A DNA stretch of 64,000 nucleotides from Myxococcales bacterium (GTDB lineage Bacteria > Myxococcota_A > UBA9042): contig JAGSHB010000001.1 of assembly GCA_023954815.1 (NCBI GenBank), forward strand, positions 1-64,000, in the 5' to 3' direction. Each line of letters begins with the position of its first letter. The first letter of the stretch is position 1. Of the stretch, positions 26,210 to 35,665 are shown piece by piece. The position numbers and the translations under genes were made by a program. The notes under the pieces are model-generated. The model was not told the origin of the DNA. It ran no database searches and saw nothing but the letters and a program-made list of their open reading frames with translations.

Positions 26210-26890
26210 CTACTTCCAGAATTGCCACCAGCTACCTTTGTCTTCTTCTTCGTCTTCTTTCTTCTCTTCCTTCGACTCTACCCAGGAGATCCCACTCTTC
26301 TTAAATTTTACGTAGTGCAGGAAGTCTTTTTCGTAGAGCAGTTGGCCCTTCATCTTCTGGGTGACCACCAAAATCATCGTCTTGCGGTCGGTGGTCCACA
26401 TGATGGTCTTGAGCCGTGCTTGCGCCTTTTGACCCGTGTCCTTATCGACCTTGAGCGGCACGCTGGTGACTTTTCCGAGGCGCTTCAGATCCGTGCACGC
26501 AATGATGAGATCGTCGGCTTTCTCGATGGAGAAAAATGAGATCTTCTCGTCTTCGGTCTTCATCGACTCGATGCCCAGATCTTTGATCTTGTAGCGGCGC
26601 TTGGCCCGCTTGATCGTCTTGACCTTATCGGCGCGTTCATACTCGATGACGCGTGACCGTTTCGCGGCCTTGCCAGTTTCGACGTCGAAGATACGCAGAC
26701 CGTGGCCGTAGTTGACGTCATCGATATCGACGAGCATCCGCTTGCCGTCTTTGGTGAACCCGATAATCGAGTACTGGGTCTTGAGCTCAGCAAAGGCCGC
26801 CTGCGACCAGAAGCTCGCGGCGACGAGTCCAATCAGTGTCGCCGTAGCGACAAGACCTCTCCGAGTAGTTTTGCCATGAATCTGCCGCAT
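26210..26890 (-). CDS. Secreted protein of unknown function with acidic C-terminal tail
   Basis: A 226-residue protein with a typical signal peptide (cleavage after SQAAFA). The mature part is rich in Lys and beta-strand-like repeats (IIGFTKDGKRMLVDIDDV, GLRIFDVETGK). The tail has a charged KEEKKEDEEEDK stretch followed by a final WWQFWK. No family is recognised. GGAG lies ~6 nt upstream and the start is 12 nt after the stop of the AgmX/GltJ-like gene, so the two are very probably co-transcribed and may function together in the envelope. Confidence 0.6.
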   Translation of the reverse strand: MRQIHGKTTRRGLVATATLIGLVAASFWSQAAFAELKTQYSIIGFTKDGKRMLVDIDDVNYGHGLRIFDVETGKAAKRSRVIEYERADKVKTIKRAKRRYKIKDLGIESMKTEDEKISFFSIEKADDLIIACTDLKRLGKVTSVPLKVDKDTGQKAQARLKTIMWTTDRKTMILVVTQKMKGQLLYEKDFLHYVKFKKSGISWVESKEEKKEDEEEDKGSWWQFWK

Positions 26891-26902
26891 GAAGGCTCCG
26901 AG

Positions 26903-28636
26903 CTAGTTCACTTTGCAGGTGATGGACGCGCCCTTTGTCAGTTTCTGCACGTGCTTCTTCTTCATCTTGCCATATGCGCAGCGAGAAAGCGGGCCATTGG
27001 GCTTGCCGTCGACGCTGGCATCGACCCGTTTGACATAGCCGTCTGCTCCAACAGCGACTCGTGCCCGAAATGGCGCTTCGCCGGCATGGGACCGTGAGCA
27101 GGCTCGCAGATCGCCCATGGCACCTTTGCACAAGGGCATGAGGACTCGCCGAGTGGGCGCCACGCTCGTGTCCACCTTGATGACCTTGGCACGCCGCCCG
27201 CCGGCACCAGTCAACGCCTCGCGCGCCGCTGCATCGCTGACCGCCCCGAGGCCGAGCGCCGCAAGGCTCTTCACCTTGAACTTCGGATGATTTTTCACAA
27301 TCCGTTTGTATTTACGGGTCTTGCGCATGCGGCTGCTACGCACCTTCGAACGCAGCCGATTGGCGAGGCTCGAAGACTTGACGGTACCGCGACGTGCTTT
27401 TTTCGTATGTTCATCGCCAAACTCGTCGCCCTCTTGGTCGGCTTCTTGTGACAGATTAACGGTCTCGGACGTCTGGTAGGGGAGGCTGAACACCGCCAAG
27501 ATCGTCTTGCTGTCACGAATAAGCGCCTGACGTTGCTGGCCCTGCAGGTACAAGATCACGCCGAATGCGATGACACCGACCACGAGCAGCGACAGGACGA
27601 CCACAATTCCGGTTTTTTGCCGCTTGCTGCGCTTGTCGAGACGGAACATCACGCTGAACTCTTGGAGGAGGTTCGCGTACTCTTCTTTGGTCGGTTTGTG
27701 CTTATTGGGATCAGGCAAATCGAGCTCGATGTCGCCCATCAAGTTCTCGCCCGACTCGAAAAACGCCATGCTTTGCGCGGCGCCGCCCACCTTGGCCGCA
27801 TTGCTGAACCCGGCGTCCGCTGGCTTCTTGGCAGTTGATGGCTGCGGTTTTGCTGTCTTTGCAGGCTTGGCTGATTTTGCGGGCTTGGCTGATTTGGCAG
27901 GCTTGGCTTTCGGGCTGGCCTTCGGGGCCGGGGCCTCGGCCGCCGGTTTTCGCCCTTTGGCTTTCGCCCGCGGCATCGCGCTTCCCCGCTTGGCTGTCGC
28001 CTGCCGCTCTGGTCGCAGTGTCCGCGCCTCTGCCTTGTCGATTTCGTCGGCCGACATCCCGCGATCTGCCGCCTTGTCCCGAAGCTGCTGCTTGCGCTGC
28101 GCCGCCTTACCACCGGGGACAGTCGGAGCCCGCTTCGAACCAATCGACGCGGGAGCTTCCGCGATCTGGGTCTGCGAGTCGGCACCACCCTCGTCGGGAA
28201 CATGCGCGGCGCCGGTCTTCAGTGTCGCACCCGTCGCGGCGGCATCACCAAAGCGCAGGACACCATGAAGTTCAGGGATCTCGGCGATCTTCTTCCAGGC
28301 AGCGAGCCCCTTCTTCCATGCGAGGCAGTTCTCATCGACGCTTCCGCTGGCGATGAGCGCTTGAATTTTGTCCACGCTCAGGGGCCCTTGCGCCTTTCGA
28401 TCGACAGCGACATGCCAAACGGCCGGGCCTGACGCAGGCTTTGCCGCCTGGGCTGGCCGCTTTGCCGCTGCCGGTTTGCTTTCGGCAAGACGCGAAATTA
28501 GCTGGTCGCCGTCCCCAACCTGCACACGTACGAGGTTCTTGCAGTTCGGGCAACGGATCTTGGCGCCGCCAGAAGCGCCGAGCCGGTCACGGCTGAGGCG
28601 GTAGGATTTCGAGCAAGAAGGACAGGTGAATCGCAC
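26903..28636 (-). CDS. AgmX/GltJ-like protein: zinc ribbon, GYF domain, single membrane helix
   Basis: A 577-residue protein. Residues 1-35 are an MJ0042-type zinc ribbon (Cys5, Cys8, Cys29, Cys32); ~73-125 form a GYF_2 domain (VWHVAVDRKAQGPLS, CLAWKKGLAAWKKI). A long Ala/Lys/Pro-rich linker with repeated AKSAKP units lies at ~235-270; one membrane helix (VVVLSLLVVGVIAFGVILYL) is near 345-365. The C-terminal ~100 residues form a Cys-containing domain like the AgmX/PglI C-terminal region. This order matches M. xanthus GltJ/AgmX, a gliding-motility protein whose cytoplasmic zinc and GYF domains contact MglA. Start is GTG with GGAGG 7 nt upstream. No other glt genes are in the window, so a motility role is unproven; it might span the envelope for another machine. 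Confidence 0.7.
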   Translation of the reverse strand: MRFTCPSCSKSYRLSRDRLGASGGAKIRCPNCKNLVRVQVGDGDQLISRLAESKPAAAKRPAQAAKPASGPAVWHVAVDRKAQGPLSVDKIQALIASGSVDENCLAWKKGLAAWKKIAEIPELHGVLRFGDAAATGATLKTGAAHVPDEGGADSQTQIAEAPASIGSKRAPTVPGGKAAQRKQQLRDKAADRGMSADEIDKAEARTLRPERQATAKRGSAMPRAKAKGRKPAAEAPAPKASPKAKPAKSAKPAKSAKPAKTAKPQPSTAKKPADAGFSNAAKVGGAAQSMAFFESGENLMGDIELDLPDPNKHKPTKEEYANLLQEFSVMFRLDKRSKRQKTGIVVVLSLLVVGVIAFGVILYLQGQQRQALIRDSKTILAVFSLPYQTSETVNLSQEADQEGDEFGDEHTKKARRGTVKSSSLANRLRSKVRSSRMRKTRKYKRIVKNHPKFKVKSLAALGLGAVSDAAAREALTGAGGRRAKVIKVDTSVAPTRRVLMPLCKGAMGDLRACSRSHAGEAPFRARVAVGADGYVKRVDASVDGKPNGPLSRCAYGKMKKKHVQKLTKGASITCKVN

Positions 28637-29101
28637 GTAGGGCCTCCGATCTGCGTCTCATGGCTTGATGCAGCGCGCGTGGTGGCACTGGCTTCCGCAC
28701 AGAGCCGTTCGCAGACTAGCACAGCGTCCCAGACCTGCGAAGGCGTCTCGTACCGCCGGACAAACGCGCGAATTTTGTGACCGACAATGTAGCGTTTAGA
28801 CATCGTCATAGTAATAATGTCCTTTCATATCCAGCATGTGTCTGGATCTCCGGCTGCATTGCACCCATGCAATCACGCAGCGCAAACCGTACCGGCTTCA
28901 CGGAAGCGTATGAACGGACATTTGTCGTGCTATGGTCCGCCAGCGCTGGGGGAATTGGCTTGCCTTGCTCGCCTTTGCACCGCTGTGCTACGGTCCGCGC
29001 CTCTCTCGCTTGGGCGATGGTGATCAATGTTTTCAATGCATTGAGATTAAACGAGAAAATCGGCTCGCACGGCGCGTTCCGACTCCAGCAAGGAAACGCA
29101 G
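28637..29101. promoter_or_regulatory. 465-nt divergent regulatory region with TTGCA-N4-TGCAA dyad
   Basis: No gene is seen. TTGCA-CCCA-TGCAA is at 28859-28872, near the middle, 222 nt from the AgmX/GltJ-like start and 229 nt from the barrel gene. Two near-identical 14-mers GTGCTA(T/C)GGTCCGC are at 28927-28940 and 28985-28998; each contains TGCTATGGT or TGCTACGGT, resembling an extended -10, so tandem promoters are possible. A perfect 12-bp palindrome TCAATGCATTGA lies at 29033-29044, about 57 nt before the barrel start. Confidence 0.45.
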
Positions 29102-30223
29102 ATGACGCATCTCCTCTCTTCGCGACTCCGCCGACTCTCCAAGGTGCTTGTCGTTGCACTGCTCGCAGGAGCTGTAGCCGCGCCCGCATCGGCCCAGACG
29201 GTTAAGAAGTCGGTCAAGAAGAAGCCGTGGCCCATTGGCGGCATGGTCACCGTGGGTACGACGGCGGGGCTCGGCACCTTCGTCCCCGGTGAGTCGAATC
29301 GCCCGATGTGGAGTAGTAACGTCAGGCTGATGGCACGCCACAGCCCCATGGCCGGCCTCACGCTCATGGCAAGCCAGGGCATCACGAAGACGTTCGTCAC
29401 CAATGTGGACGACCCGTTCGCCGCACGGAAGCGCGACACCACCCTGGGCGACACGGTGCTCATCGCCAGCTGGACGCCCATGATCCAGGACGCGAAGCCG
29501 AAGAAAAAGAAGAAGCTGACCGCCAAGCAGAAGGCTGCTGCTGCTGCTGCCGCGGCGCTGAATCCCATGCTCGTCTCGGGCGGCAAAGGTCACCCGCTGA
29601 TGCTGCCCGGCGGAATTCGCTTGAGCTTTCTCAGCGTGCTCAGCCTGCCGACCTCACGGATCGCGCAGTACCAGGGGCGCATGGCTGTCCTCGCTGGCGC
29701 GGCCAACTTCTCTCGTCGCGTCGGTCCGGTGAACTTGACCTACCAGGCCCGCTTCACCAAGAACTTCCACCGCTACAGCAACGCCGTTGTCCCCGCGGGC
29801 GACAACAGCGAGTTGGCTCGTGCCGGCGGCGCCGAAGCGGTGAGCGACTCGCAGGTCGCGACTGCCTTCAACAACATCTCGTTCAACGTCCGGAACATGC
29901 TCATCGCGAGCATCCCGGGCCCGGGGAAGCTGTCGTTCCAGGCGGTGTGGTTGATCATCAACAACTTCCGCTACTACGACGCACCCGTCGACGAGTTCAC
30001 AAGCGCGAACGCCAAGGGCGGCCGCGGTCGTCTCGACCTGTCCTGGGCATCCCTGTCGGCGAACTACGTTTTCAAGGGTGGCTACATCGCGTCGCTCAGC
30101 CTCGCGACATTTCAGACGCCCAAGACTGCGGACAACTCGATGTTTCGCTTCCCCTTCTTCGACTTTCGGTCGACGCCGGACAATCTGACCTCGCTCGGTC
30201 TGTCCGTCACCAAGATGTTCTGA
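29102..30223 (+). CDS. Outer-membrane beta-barrel protein, first gene of the giant-metallopeptidase operon
   Basis: A 373-residue protein with a signal peptide ending PASAQ and alternating hydrophobic strands through to a C-terminal Phe (LSVTKMF), as expected for a BamA-inserted barrel. A loop at ~133-155 is strongly Lys- and Ala-rich (KPKKKKKL, then eight Ala encoded by a GCT/GCC run at about 29531-29557) and could vary in length. No transporter family is recognised. AAGGAAA precedes the start by ~6 nt. The next gene starts 64 nt after its stop on the same strand, so it is probably co-transcribed with the two giant lipoproteins and might anchor or export them. Confidence 0.65.
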   Translation: MTHLLSSRLRRLSKVLVVALLAGAVAAPASAQTVKKSVKKKPWPIGGMVTVGTTAGLGTFVPGESNRPMWSSNVRLMARHSPMAGLTLMASQGITKTFVTNVDDPFAARKRDTTLGDTVLIASWTPMIQDAKPKKKKKLTAKQKAAAAAAAALNPMLVSGGKGHPLMLPGGIRLSFLSVLSLPTSRIAQYQGRMAVLAGAANFSRRVGPVNLTYQARFTKNFHRYSNAVVPAGDNSELARAGGAEAVSDSQVATAFNNISFNVRNMLIASIPGPGKLSFQAVWLIINNFRYYDAPVDEFTSANAKGGRGRLDLSWASLSANYVFKGGYIASLSLATFQTPKTADNSMFRFPFFDFRSTPDNLTSLGLSVTKMF

Positions 30224-30287
30224 ACCACGCACAGCTCTGTTGGTTCAGAACCATCGCGTGCACTTGCCCCACCTGGAGGGTCTTCTC

Positions 30288-33200
30288 ATGAACCGTGTCC
30301 TCGGCCTAGTGATGGCCGCACTCATCACGCTCGGTACCGCTGGCTGCTACGAGCAGCTTGGCGAGATCGATCGCACTCAAGCCAACGCCCTTAATAAGGC
30401 TGACTTCTACGGCGTTTGGTACCGAATGGGTGTGGTTACCGACATGCCCGCCTCCGCAGGGTTCGGCTTTGTTGGCCAGACCAACTTCGGCGGCACGGGC
30501 GGCAAGGTCCTGTTCGACATCCAGGAGAAATCCCTGGTCGTCTACCCGTACTCCGAAACGGTGAAGGACGGCGACGCCAAGTGGCATCGCAAGAAGATCC
30601 GCACCTACTGGGTCAAGGGTAGCGAGGACAAGTTCATCGATTTGCTGGTTGGCAACCCGGTGGCGATCTACCCGATCACCGGTCACTTCGACATCATCCG
30701 CAGCTACAGCACCTCCACGGGCGCGCAGGGCAACGAACTAGTCGAAAACACCACGGACAACCCCTGGTACAAGCGCAAGTACTTCCGCGTGGATTGGATG
30801 CACAACCACGTGATGGACCTGATGTTCCCGCAAGGATCGATGCAGTACAGCCCAGCTGATTACTACGTTCAGGAGCACGCTGAAGACGACCCGGCACGCT
30901 TTAAGATGGAAGAGGGCTACTTCCACTTCTCGCGCCGCCTCTTCGGTCAGCCCATGTCTACGGGCGCTTGCTCGACCTACAGCCTCGCAGCTGGCGATTG
31001 CTCTGGCGCGGCCTTTGAGGTGCGCATCTCGTACCGCCGGGCCGACCCCGTCAGCATCAACGACTTTGAGATCCGCGACTACCACGACAATCCAGACGCC
31101 GAGAAGTTTGGCTACTTCCTCTCGACCCGTCACACCTTCGACGAAGAGTACGGCCTGACGTACACCGGTCAGGACTTCAAGGCGCAGATCTGGAACCTCT
31201 GGCAGAAGTCCAAGACTTGGAGCCCGGTCGACGCGAGCGGCGCTGTGGTCGAACTCGACAAGGCCAAGAGCTGCATCAGCAACTTCGACTGCGTCCGCCC
31301 CGCGCTGTGCAACCAGGAAGGCTGGTTCAAAGCTGGCCACTGCGCAGTGAGCACATCCATGCCCTACCGCGAGCGCGGTTTGCACCCGATCATCTACCAC
31401 ATCAGCGCTGGCCACCCGACCCACAACTGGGCTGAGCTCTACATGGTCGCCGACAACTGGGATGACGTCTTTCGCGACACGGTTTCGTGGTTGTACTTCT
31501 GGGAAGACAAGTGGAAAAAAGACGACGGCATCAGCTCGTTCACCAGCATCGGCGCCCGCTTCGGCCAGCGCTTCTGCGAGACGAGTGCTGATTGCTCCAC
31601 CCACGCCCTGGCCTCTACCGAGGTTCCCGCCAAGGAAGAGGTCAACGCACTCGCAGTGGCCACAACCAAGGGCTTCATCGTCGCTCAGGATGACATCAAC
31701 GAGCGCAAGGCCCTCGCTGGCGGCGCGCTGCTGATGTTCGTCAATGCATCGCCAAACACGTCCGCTGCCACATTCAAGGCAGGCTCTGCCACGATGGCTG
31801 GCGTGGAGTTCAAGGAAGGGGTGCTCAATGGCCACGACAAGTCGGCCATCCTCGCCAAGGGCGAGCTCGGCTCGCGTCTGACCATCGAGGTCACCTCCGG
31901 CAGCGAGAAAGCGACGCTGCCTAACACCCAGATCAACACCAACCGCATCTACTTTGTCGTCTACTACGGCGGCGACCAGCTCGCCGTCGTCGAGTCCAAG
32001 CTCTCGCAGACCGGCATGCGCGTGTTCCACGCCTTTGCTGACAAAGAGCAAGGTATCAATGGCGCTACGAAGTTCACCAAGGGCCCTGAAGCGGAAGCCG
32101 GCCTCAACGGTGTGCGCTCGAAGGGCAAGGTCGCCTTCGGAACCGCGTCTGAATTCATCTACCACACCGGTAGCACCTGGCAGCCCGTGCTCGTCAAAGC
32201 CGGCAGCCGCACCGACGTGACCTGCATGACCATCAATGGCGTTGGGCAGTGCACGGGTTGGAAGCAGCAGCTCACGGCCGCCGATCGCGCCACGCGCCTC
32301 GACGTGAAAAAGAAGATGAACTACGCCTACGTGCTGTGCACCAACCAGTACTCGGGTGGCAACTGCTCCGCCGACGAAAAAGGCAACCCCAAGGCGTTGA
32401 ACGACTGCCGCTACTGGACCGCAGACGCTGACGGCAAAGAGTACAACCCCTGCAACAAGTTCGTGGTCAAGCCCGAGCAGCCAAAGATCCTGGGTGACTC
32501 TCGCTACAACTACATCTACTGGGTTACCAACCCCCACGCCTCCTCGCCCCTCGGCTATGGTCCCTCAGCGGCTGACCCCGACACTGGGCAGCTGTTCTGG
32601 GGTACCGCGCACATCTACGGCGCGCCAATCATCAGCTACGGCCAGTGGGGCCGCGACTTGGTCGACCTGCTCAATGGCGACCTCGATCCCAGCAACCTGA
32701 CCAACGGCCAGTACATCCGCGAGTACCTGAAGACCATCAACAAGGATGCAAACGACAAGACCTTGTCGGGCGCTGCCTTTGGTGGCCAGGATGCGACACC
32801 AGGCGCGCACCCAGCCGAGGCCAAAACGGCGGCTCAGCGTGCCACCATGGACATGCGCTACCTCGCCCGTGGTCTGGATAAGGTCGGTACCAAGCAGATT
32901 GAAATGGCCCAGATTCACGCCATGGAAGATCCCCGCAAGCTCGGCAAGAAGCTCCAGGACGACGGCTCGATGTTCAACATGGAAGAGGTCTTCCAGCGCA
33001 TGGACAAGATCAAGGGCACCAAGCTCGAGCGCGCCATGATCAACGACGAGATGGCGCTCGTGATGAGTGAAGGCAAGGTCCAGCCTGGTGACCAGATTCC
33101 ACCGGAGATGATCGGCAAGATCAGCCCCGCCGGTTGGGCCTGGGCACGCAAGGAGCAGGACGAGCGTAAGCGCATGCAGCTGCTCGGCTACAACGCGATT

Positions 33201-35585
33201 TTCCTCGCTGAGTTCGCCGACCCAAGCCTCATCGCCATGGCCAAGCGCCTCAAGTGCAAGCCTGGTCAGAAGCCCACCGACAAGTTCGAAAAAGACGGCA
33301 TCAGCGACACCGCTTGCTACAAGGGCGACGCCATCACCATCGCGCTGCAAAACGCCATCTTCCGTGGTGTGCTCGAGCACGAGATCGGCCACACGGTCGG
33401 CTTGCGTCACAACTTCTCGGCGTCGGCTGACGTGCTCAACTACTTCGACCCCTACTACAAGATTCGTGAGAAGGAAGAGGTCTACTGCGCCGACATCGTC
33501 AGCCAGTTTGGCACTGTGAGCGCGGACAACCTCTGCGAGGACAGCCTCGGCGAGAAGTGCGAGATGCTCAAATGCACCTCGGACGCCAACTGCCCGAAAG
33601 GGTTGGCCTGCGGCACCAAAGGCATCTGCGTCGACACCAACGACATCGACGTGGGTCACTGCGTCGGCGAGACCGAGTTCTTCCAGCCCTGCACCGACAA
33701 TGCTGCTTGCGGCAACGGCGGCGTCTGTGTCGACGGCACCTGCGGCGCCAAGTTCGCTTGCAGCGCCGACAATGACTGCACGTCCGGCGAAGGCTGCATC
33801 AGCGGCTTCTGCACCAACGTGAAGACCGGCAAGTTTCGGACGACACCTGCGGTTAGCACGACCAGCGGCGCACTCAAGAAGTTCATGCCGCGGCCCGCGC
33901 CGACGCAGAGCGAGATCGACGCTCGTCGTACCGAGTTCCAGTACTCGTCCATCATGGACTACGGCCAGAAGATCAACGCTGACTTCCACGGTCTTGGTAA
34001 GTACGACAAGGCTGCCATTCGCTACGGATACGGACGCCTGCTCGACGTCTTCGCGGACATGAGCTTCATGCGTCGTCAGCTGGCGAAGTACGCGAAGAAC
34101 ACCTCTCAGACACCTGAGTCGTCCTCCTGGCGTATCGACACGACGGGCTGGAAGTACGCGGGCGCTATCACGCACCCCTTCATGTACCTCAATAACTGGA
34201 TGACGCCGGACTACTTGGTCAAGCGTGATGCAGTTCCGAGCGCCTGGGTGACCACTGAGAAGCAGCTCACCAGCAAGTATGGTCGTCGTGCCTACGACGC
34301 CACGCTGTTCGAGGTTCCCTACAAGTACTGCTCGGATGAGTACCGCGGCGGCTCCTTGGCATGCTTTTACTTCGATACTGGCGCTCACACGCAGGAAATT
34401 GTCTGGCATGCCGCGCAGCAGATGCAGGAATACTACATCTTCGACGCCTTCAAGCGGGATCGCCTGTTCTACTCCTCCTACGGCAACCCTTACGGCTACT
34501 ACGCCCGGGTGATGGACCGCTACATGCTGCCCATCGGCTCGGCGGCTCGTTACTACGCGGTGTACAACAACATCTTCCGCGTCTACTCCTTCTTCCCCTT
34601 CTACGACAATCACCCGATGTACATGCGTGCGTTGCGTGACTCTTCGGAGATGGCGTTCAAGGTGCTGACGAAGATGCTGACCTCGCCATCGCCGGGCGCG
34701 TACACGTTCGACAAGGACAACAACATCTACAAGAACACCAGCTACCTGCCGGAGACGACGGCCGCGCTGAACATCCCGCTGGGTCAGGGTCGTCTGCCTT
34801 GGACGTCGTTCTCGACCGACAATGGCTACTACTACTTCCAGCACCCCGCTTGGATTGGCTCCTACTGGGACAAGATGGCTGCGCTACAGACCATGACCAA
34901 CTCCAGCGGCGGCTTCCTGTCGAACTTCATCGGCGAGCAGTTGCCCTTGTTCAACGGCACGGCCATCGGCTTCAACACCGTCTACCCGAAAGAGCTCAGC
35001 CTCGTTCTCGGTGGTGTCGCAGCCGGCGCCATGGAAGAGATTGGCGGCTACGTGAAGACGGGCGCCGACGGCAAGCTCAACTACGAAGCGCGTGACCCCT
35101 TCAAGCCGGTTAACCAGAACCTGCCGCGCGTCGCACCCTCCATCACCAACCTGTCGATTCGTTTGCAGTCGGCTTGGATGGCGATCGCCAACTTGCCAGC
35201 TGGCTTTGACCCCAGCTTCACCGACTCGGTGGCGGTCTGGGTCAAGGGCTCGAAGGACGAGCATGAGTTCGGTGTCTGCCAGAACTTTGGTCAGTGCAAC
35301 GGTGGCGGCCAGAACGGCGGCTCGGCCGGACAGCAGGTCATCGACGTGGTCGAGTTCAAGGACCCCTTCGGCCTCAAGACGTACGTCGCGCCGCGGGTGA
35401 ACTACAACCAGGACTACTTCAGCCCGACCTATTACATACTGACCAAGCTGAACAAGCTTAAAGGCAAGTGGGTTACGGCTCAGGGTGAGGATAAGGCTCA
35501 GCTCGAAGAGCAGATGAAGCAAGAGCTGGAAGTTGTTGACTACATGCGGTTGCTCTACCGCGTTTACGGCGCCATCGGGCTATAG
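30288..35585 (+). CDS. Giant lipoprotein zinc metallopeptidase A (metzincin type)
   Basis: A 1765-residue lipoprotein (lipobox GTAGC, Cys20). The N-terminal ~330 residues form a domain shared with the next gene, with YPITGHFDI and YFRVDW. Residues ~478-645 look like two DUF4397-type beta-sandwich units (LLMFVNASPNTSAATF; MRVFHAFADKEQ), absent from the paralogue. The zinc motif is HEIGHTVGLRH at 1031-1041 and the Met-turn is SSIMDYG around Met1223; between them is a Cys-rich insert of ~110 residues. CSDEYRGG and later Tyr/Phe-rich segments are again shared with the paralogue. Start 30288 has GGAGGG 7 nt upstream. Codon use (AAG, CTC, GTC, CGC/CGT) resembles that of the ribosomal genes in this window, suggesting high expression. 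Peptidase activity is inferred; the substrate is unknown. Confidence 0.75.
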   Translation: MNRVLGLVMAALITLGTAGCYEQLGEIDRTQANALNKADFYGVWYRMGVVTDMPASAGFGFVGQTNFGGTGGKVLFDIQEKSLVVYPYSETVKDGDAKWHRKKIRTYWVKGSEDKFIDLLVGNPVAIYPITGHFDIIRSYSTSTGAQGNELVENTTDNPWYKRKYFRVDWMHNHVMDLMFPQGSMQYSPADYYVQEHAEDDPARFKMEEGYFHFSRRLFGQPMSTGACSTYSLAAGDCSGAAFEVRISYRRADPVSINDFEIRDYHDNPDAEKFGYFLSTRHTFDEEYGLTYTGQDFKAQIWNLWQKSKTWSPVDASGAVVELDKAKSCISNFDCVRPALCNQEGWFKAGHCAVSTSMPYRERGLHPIIYHISAGHPTHNWAELYMVADNWDDVFRDTVSWLYFWEDKWKKDDGISSFTSIGARFGQRFCETSADCSTHALASTEVPAKEEVNALAVATTKGFIVAQDDINERKALAGGALLMFVNASPNTSAATFKAGSATMAGVEFKEGVLNGHDKSAILAKGELGSRLTIEVTSGSEKATLPNTQINTNRIYFVVYYGGDQLAVVESKLSQTGMRVFHAFADKEQGINGATKFTKGPEAEAGLNGVRSKGKVAFGTASEFIYHTGSTWQPVLVKAGSRTDVTCMTINGVGQCTGWKQQLTAADRATRLDVKKKMNYAYVLCTNQYSGGNCSADEKGNPKALNDCRYWTADADGKEYNPCNKFVVKPEQPKILGDSRYNYIYWVTNPHASSPLGYGPSAADPDTGQLFWGTAHIYGAPIISYGQWGRDLVDLLNGDLDPSNLTNGQYIREYLKTINKDANDKTLSGAAFGGQDATPGAHPAEAKTAAQRATMDMRYLARGLDKVGTKQIEMAQIHAMEDPRKLGKKLQDDGSMFNMEEVFQRMDKIKGTKLERAMINDEMALVMSEGKVQPGDQIPPEMIGKISPAGWAWARKEQDERKRMQLLGYNAIFLAEFADPSLIAMAKRLKCKPGQKPTDKFEKDGISDTACYKGDAITIALQNAIFRGVLEHEIGHTVGLRHNFSASADVLNYFDPYYKIREKEEVYCADIVSQFGTVSADNLCEDSLGEKCEMLKCTSDANCPKGLACGTKGICVDTNDIDVGHCVGETEFFQPCTDNAACGNGGVCVDGTCGAKFACSADNDCTSGEGCISGFCTNVKTGKFRTTPAVSTTSGALKKFMPRPAPTQSEIDARRTEFQYSSIMDYGQKINADFHGLGKYDKAAIRYGYGRLLDVFADMSFMRRQLAKYAKNTSQTPESSSWRIDTTGWKYAGAITHPFMYLNNWMTPDYLVKRDAVPSAWVTTEKQLTSKYGRRAYDATLFEVPYKYCSDEYRGGSLACFYFDTGAHTQEIVWHAAQQMQEYYIFDAFKRDRLFYSSYGNPYGYYARVMDRYMLPIGSAARYYAVYNNIFRVYSFFPFYDNHPMYMRALRDSSEMAFKVLTKMLTSPSPGAYTFDKDNNIYKNTSYLPETTAALNIPLGQGRLPWTSFSTDNGYYYFQHPAWIGSYWDKMAALQTMTNSSGGFLSNFIGEQLPLFNGTAIGFNTVYPKELSLVLGGVAAGAMEEIGGYVKTGADGKLNYEARDPFKPVNQNLPRVAPSITNLSIRLQSAWMAIANLPAGFDPSFTDSVAVWVKGSKDEHEFGVCQNFGQCNGGGQNGGSAGQQVIDVVEFKDPFGLKTYVAPRVNYNQDYFSPTYYILTKLNKLKGKWVTAQGEDKAQLEEQMKQELEVVDYMRLLYRVYGAIGL

Positions 35586-35665
35586 GGGAGGTGACGACAA
35601 TGAACAACACGACACCTACTCATCGTTCAGTGCAACAGCGCTCAGCAGTTCACGGAGGAAAGGCC

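Noticed and set aside
30738-34844. Two long minus-strand open frames (about 600 and 760 codons) opposite the metallopeptidase A gene
   Set aside because: They mirror strongly biased codons of the plus-strand gene, have no motifs and no ribosome-binding sites.
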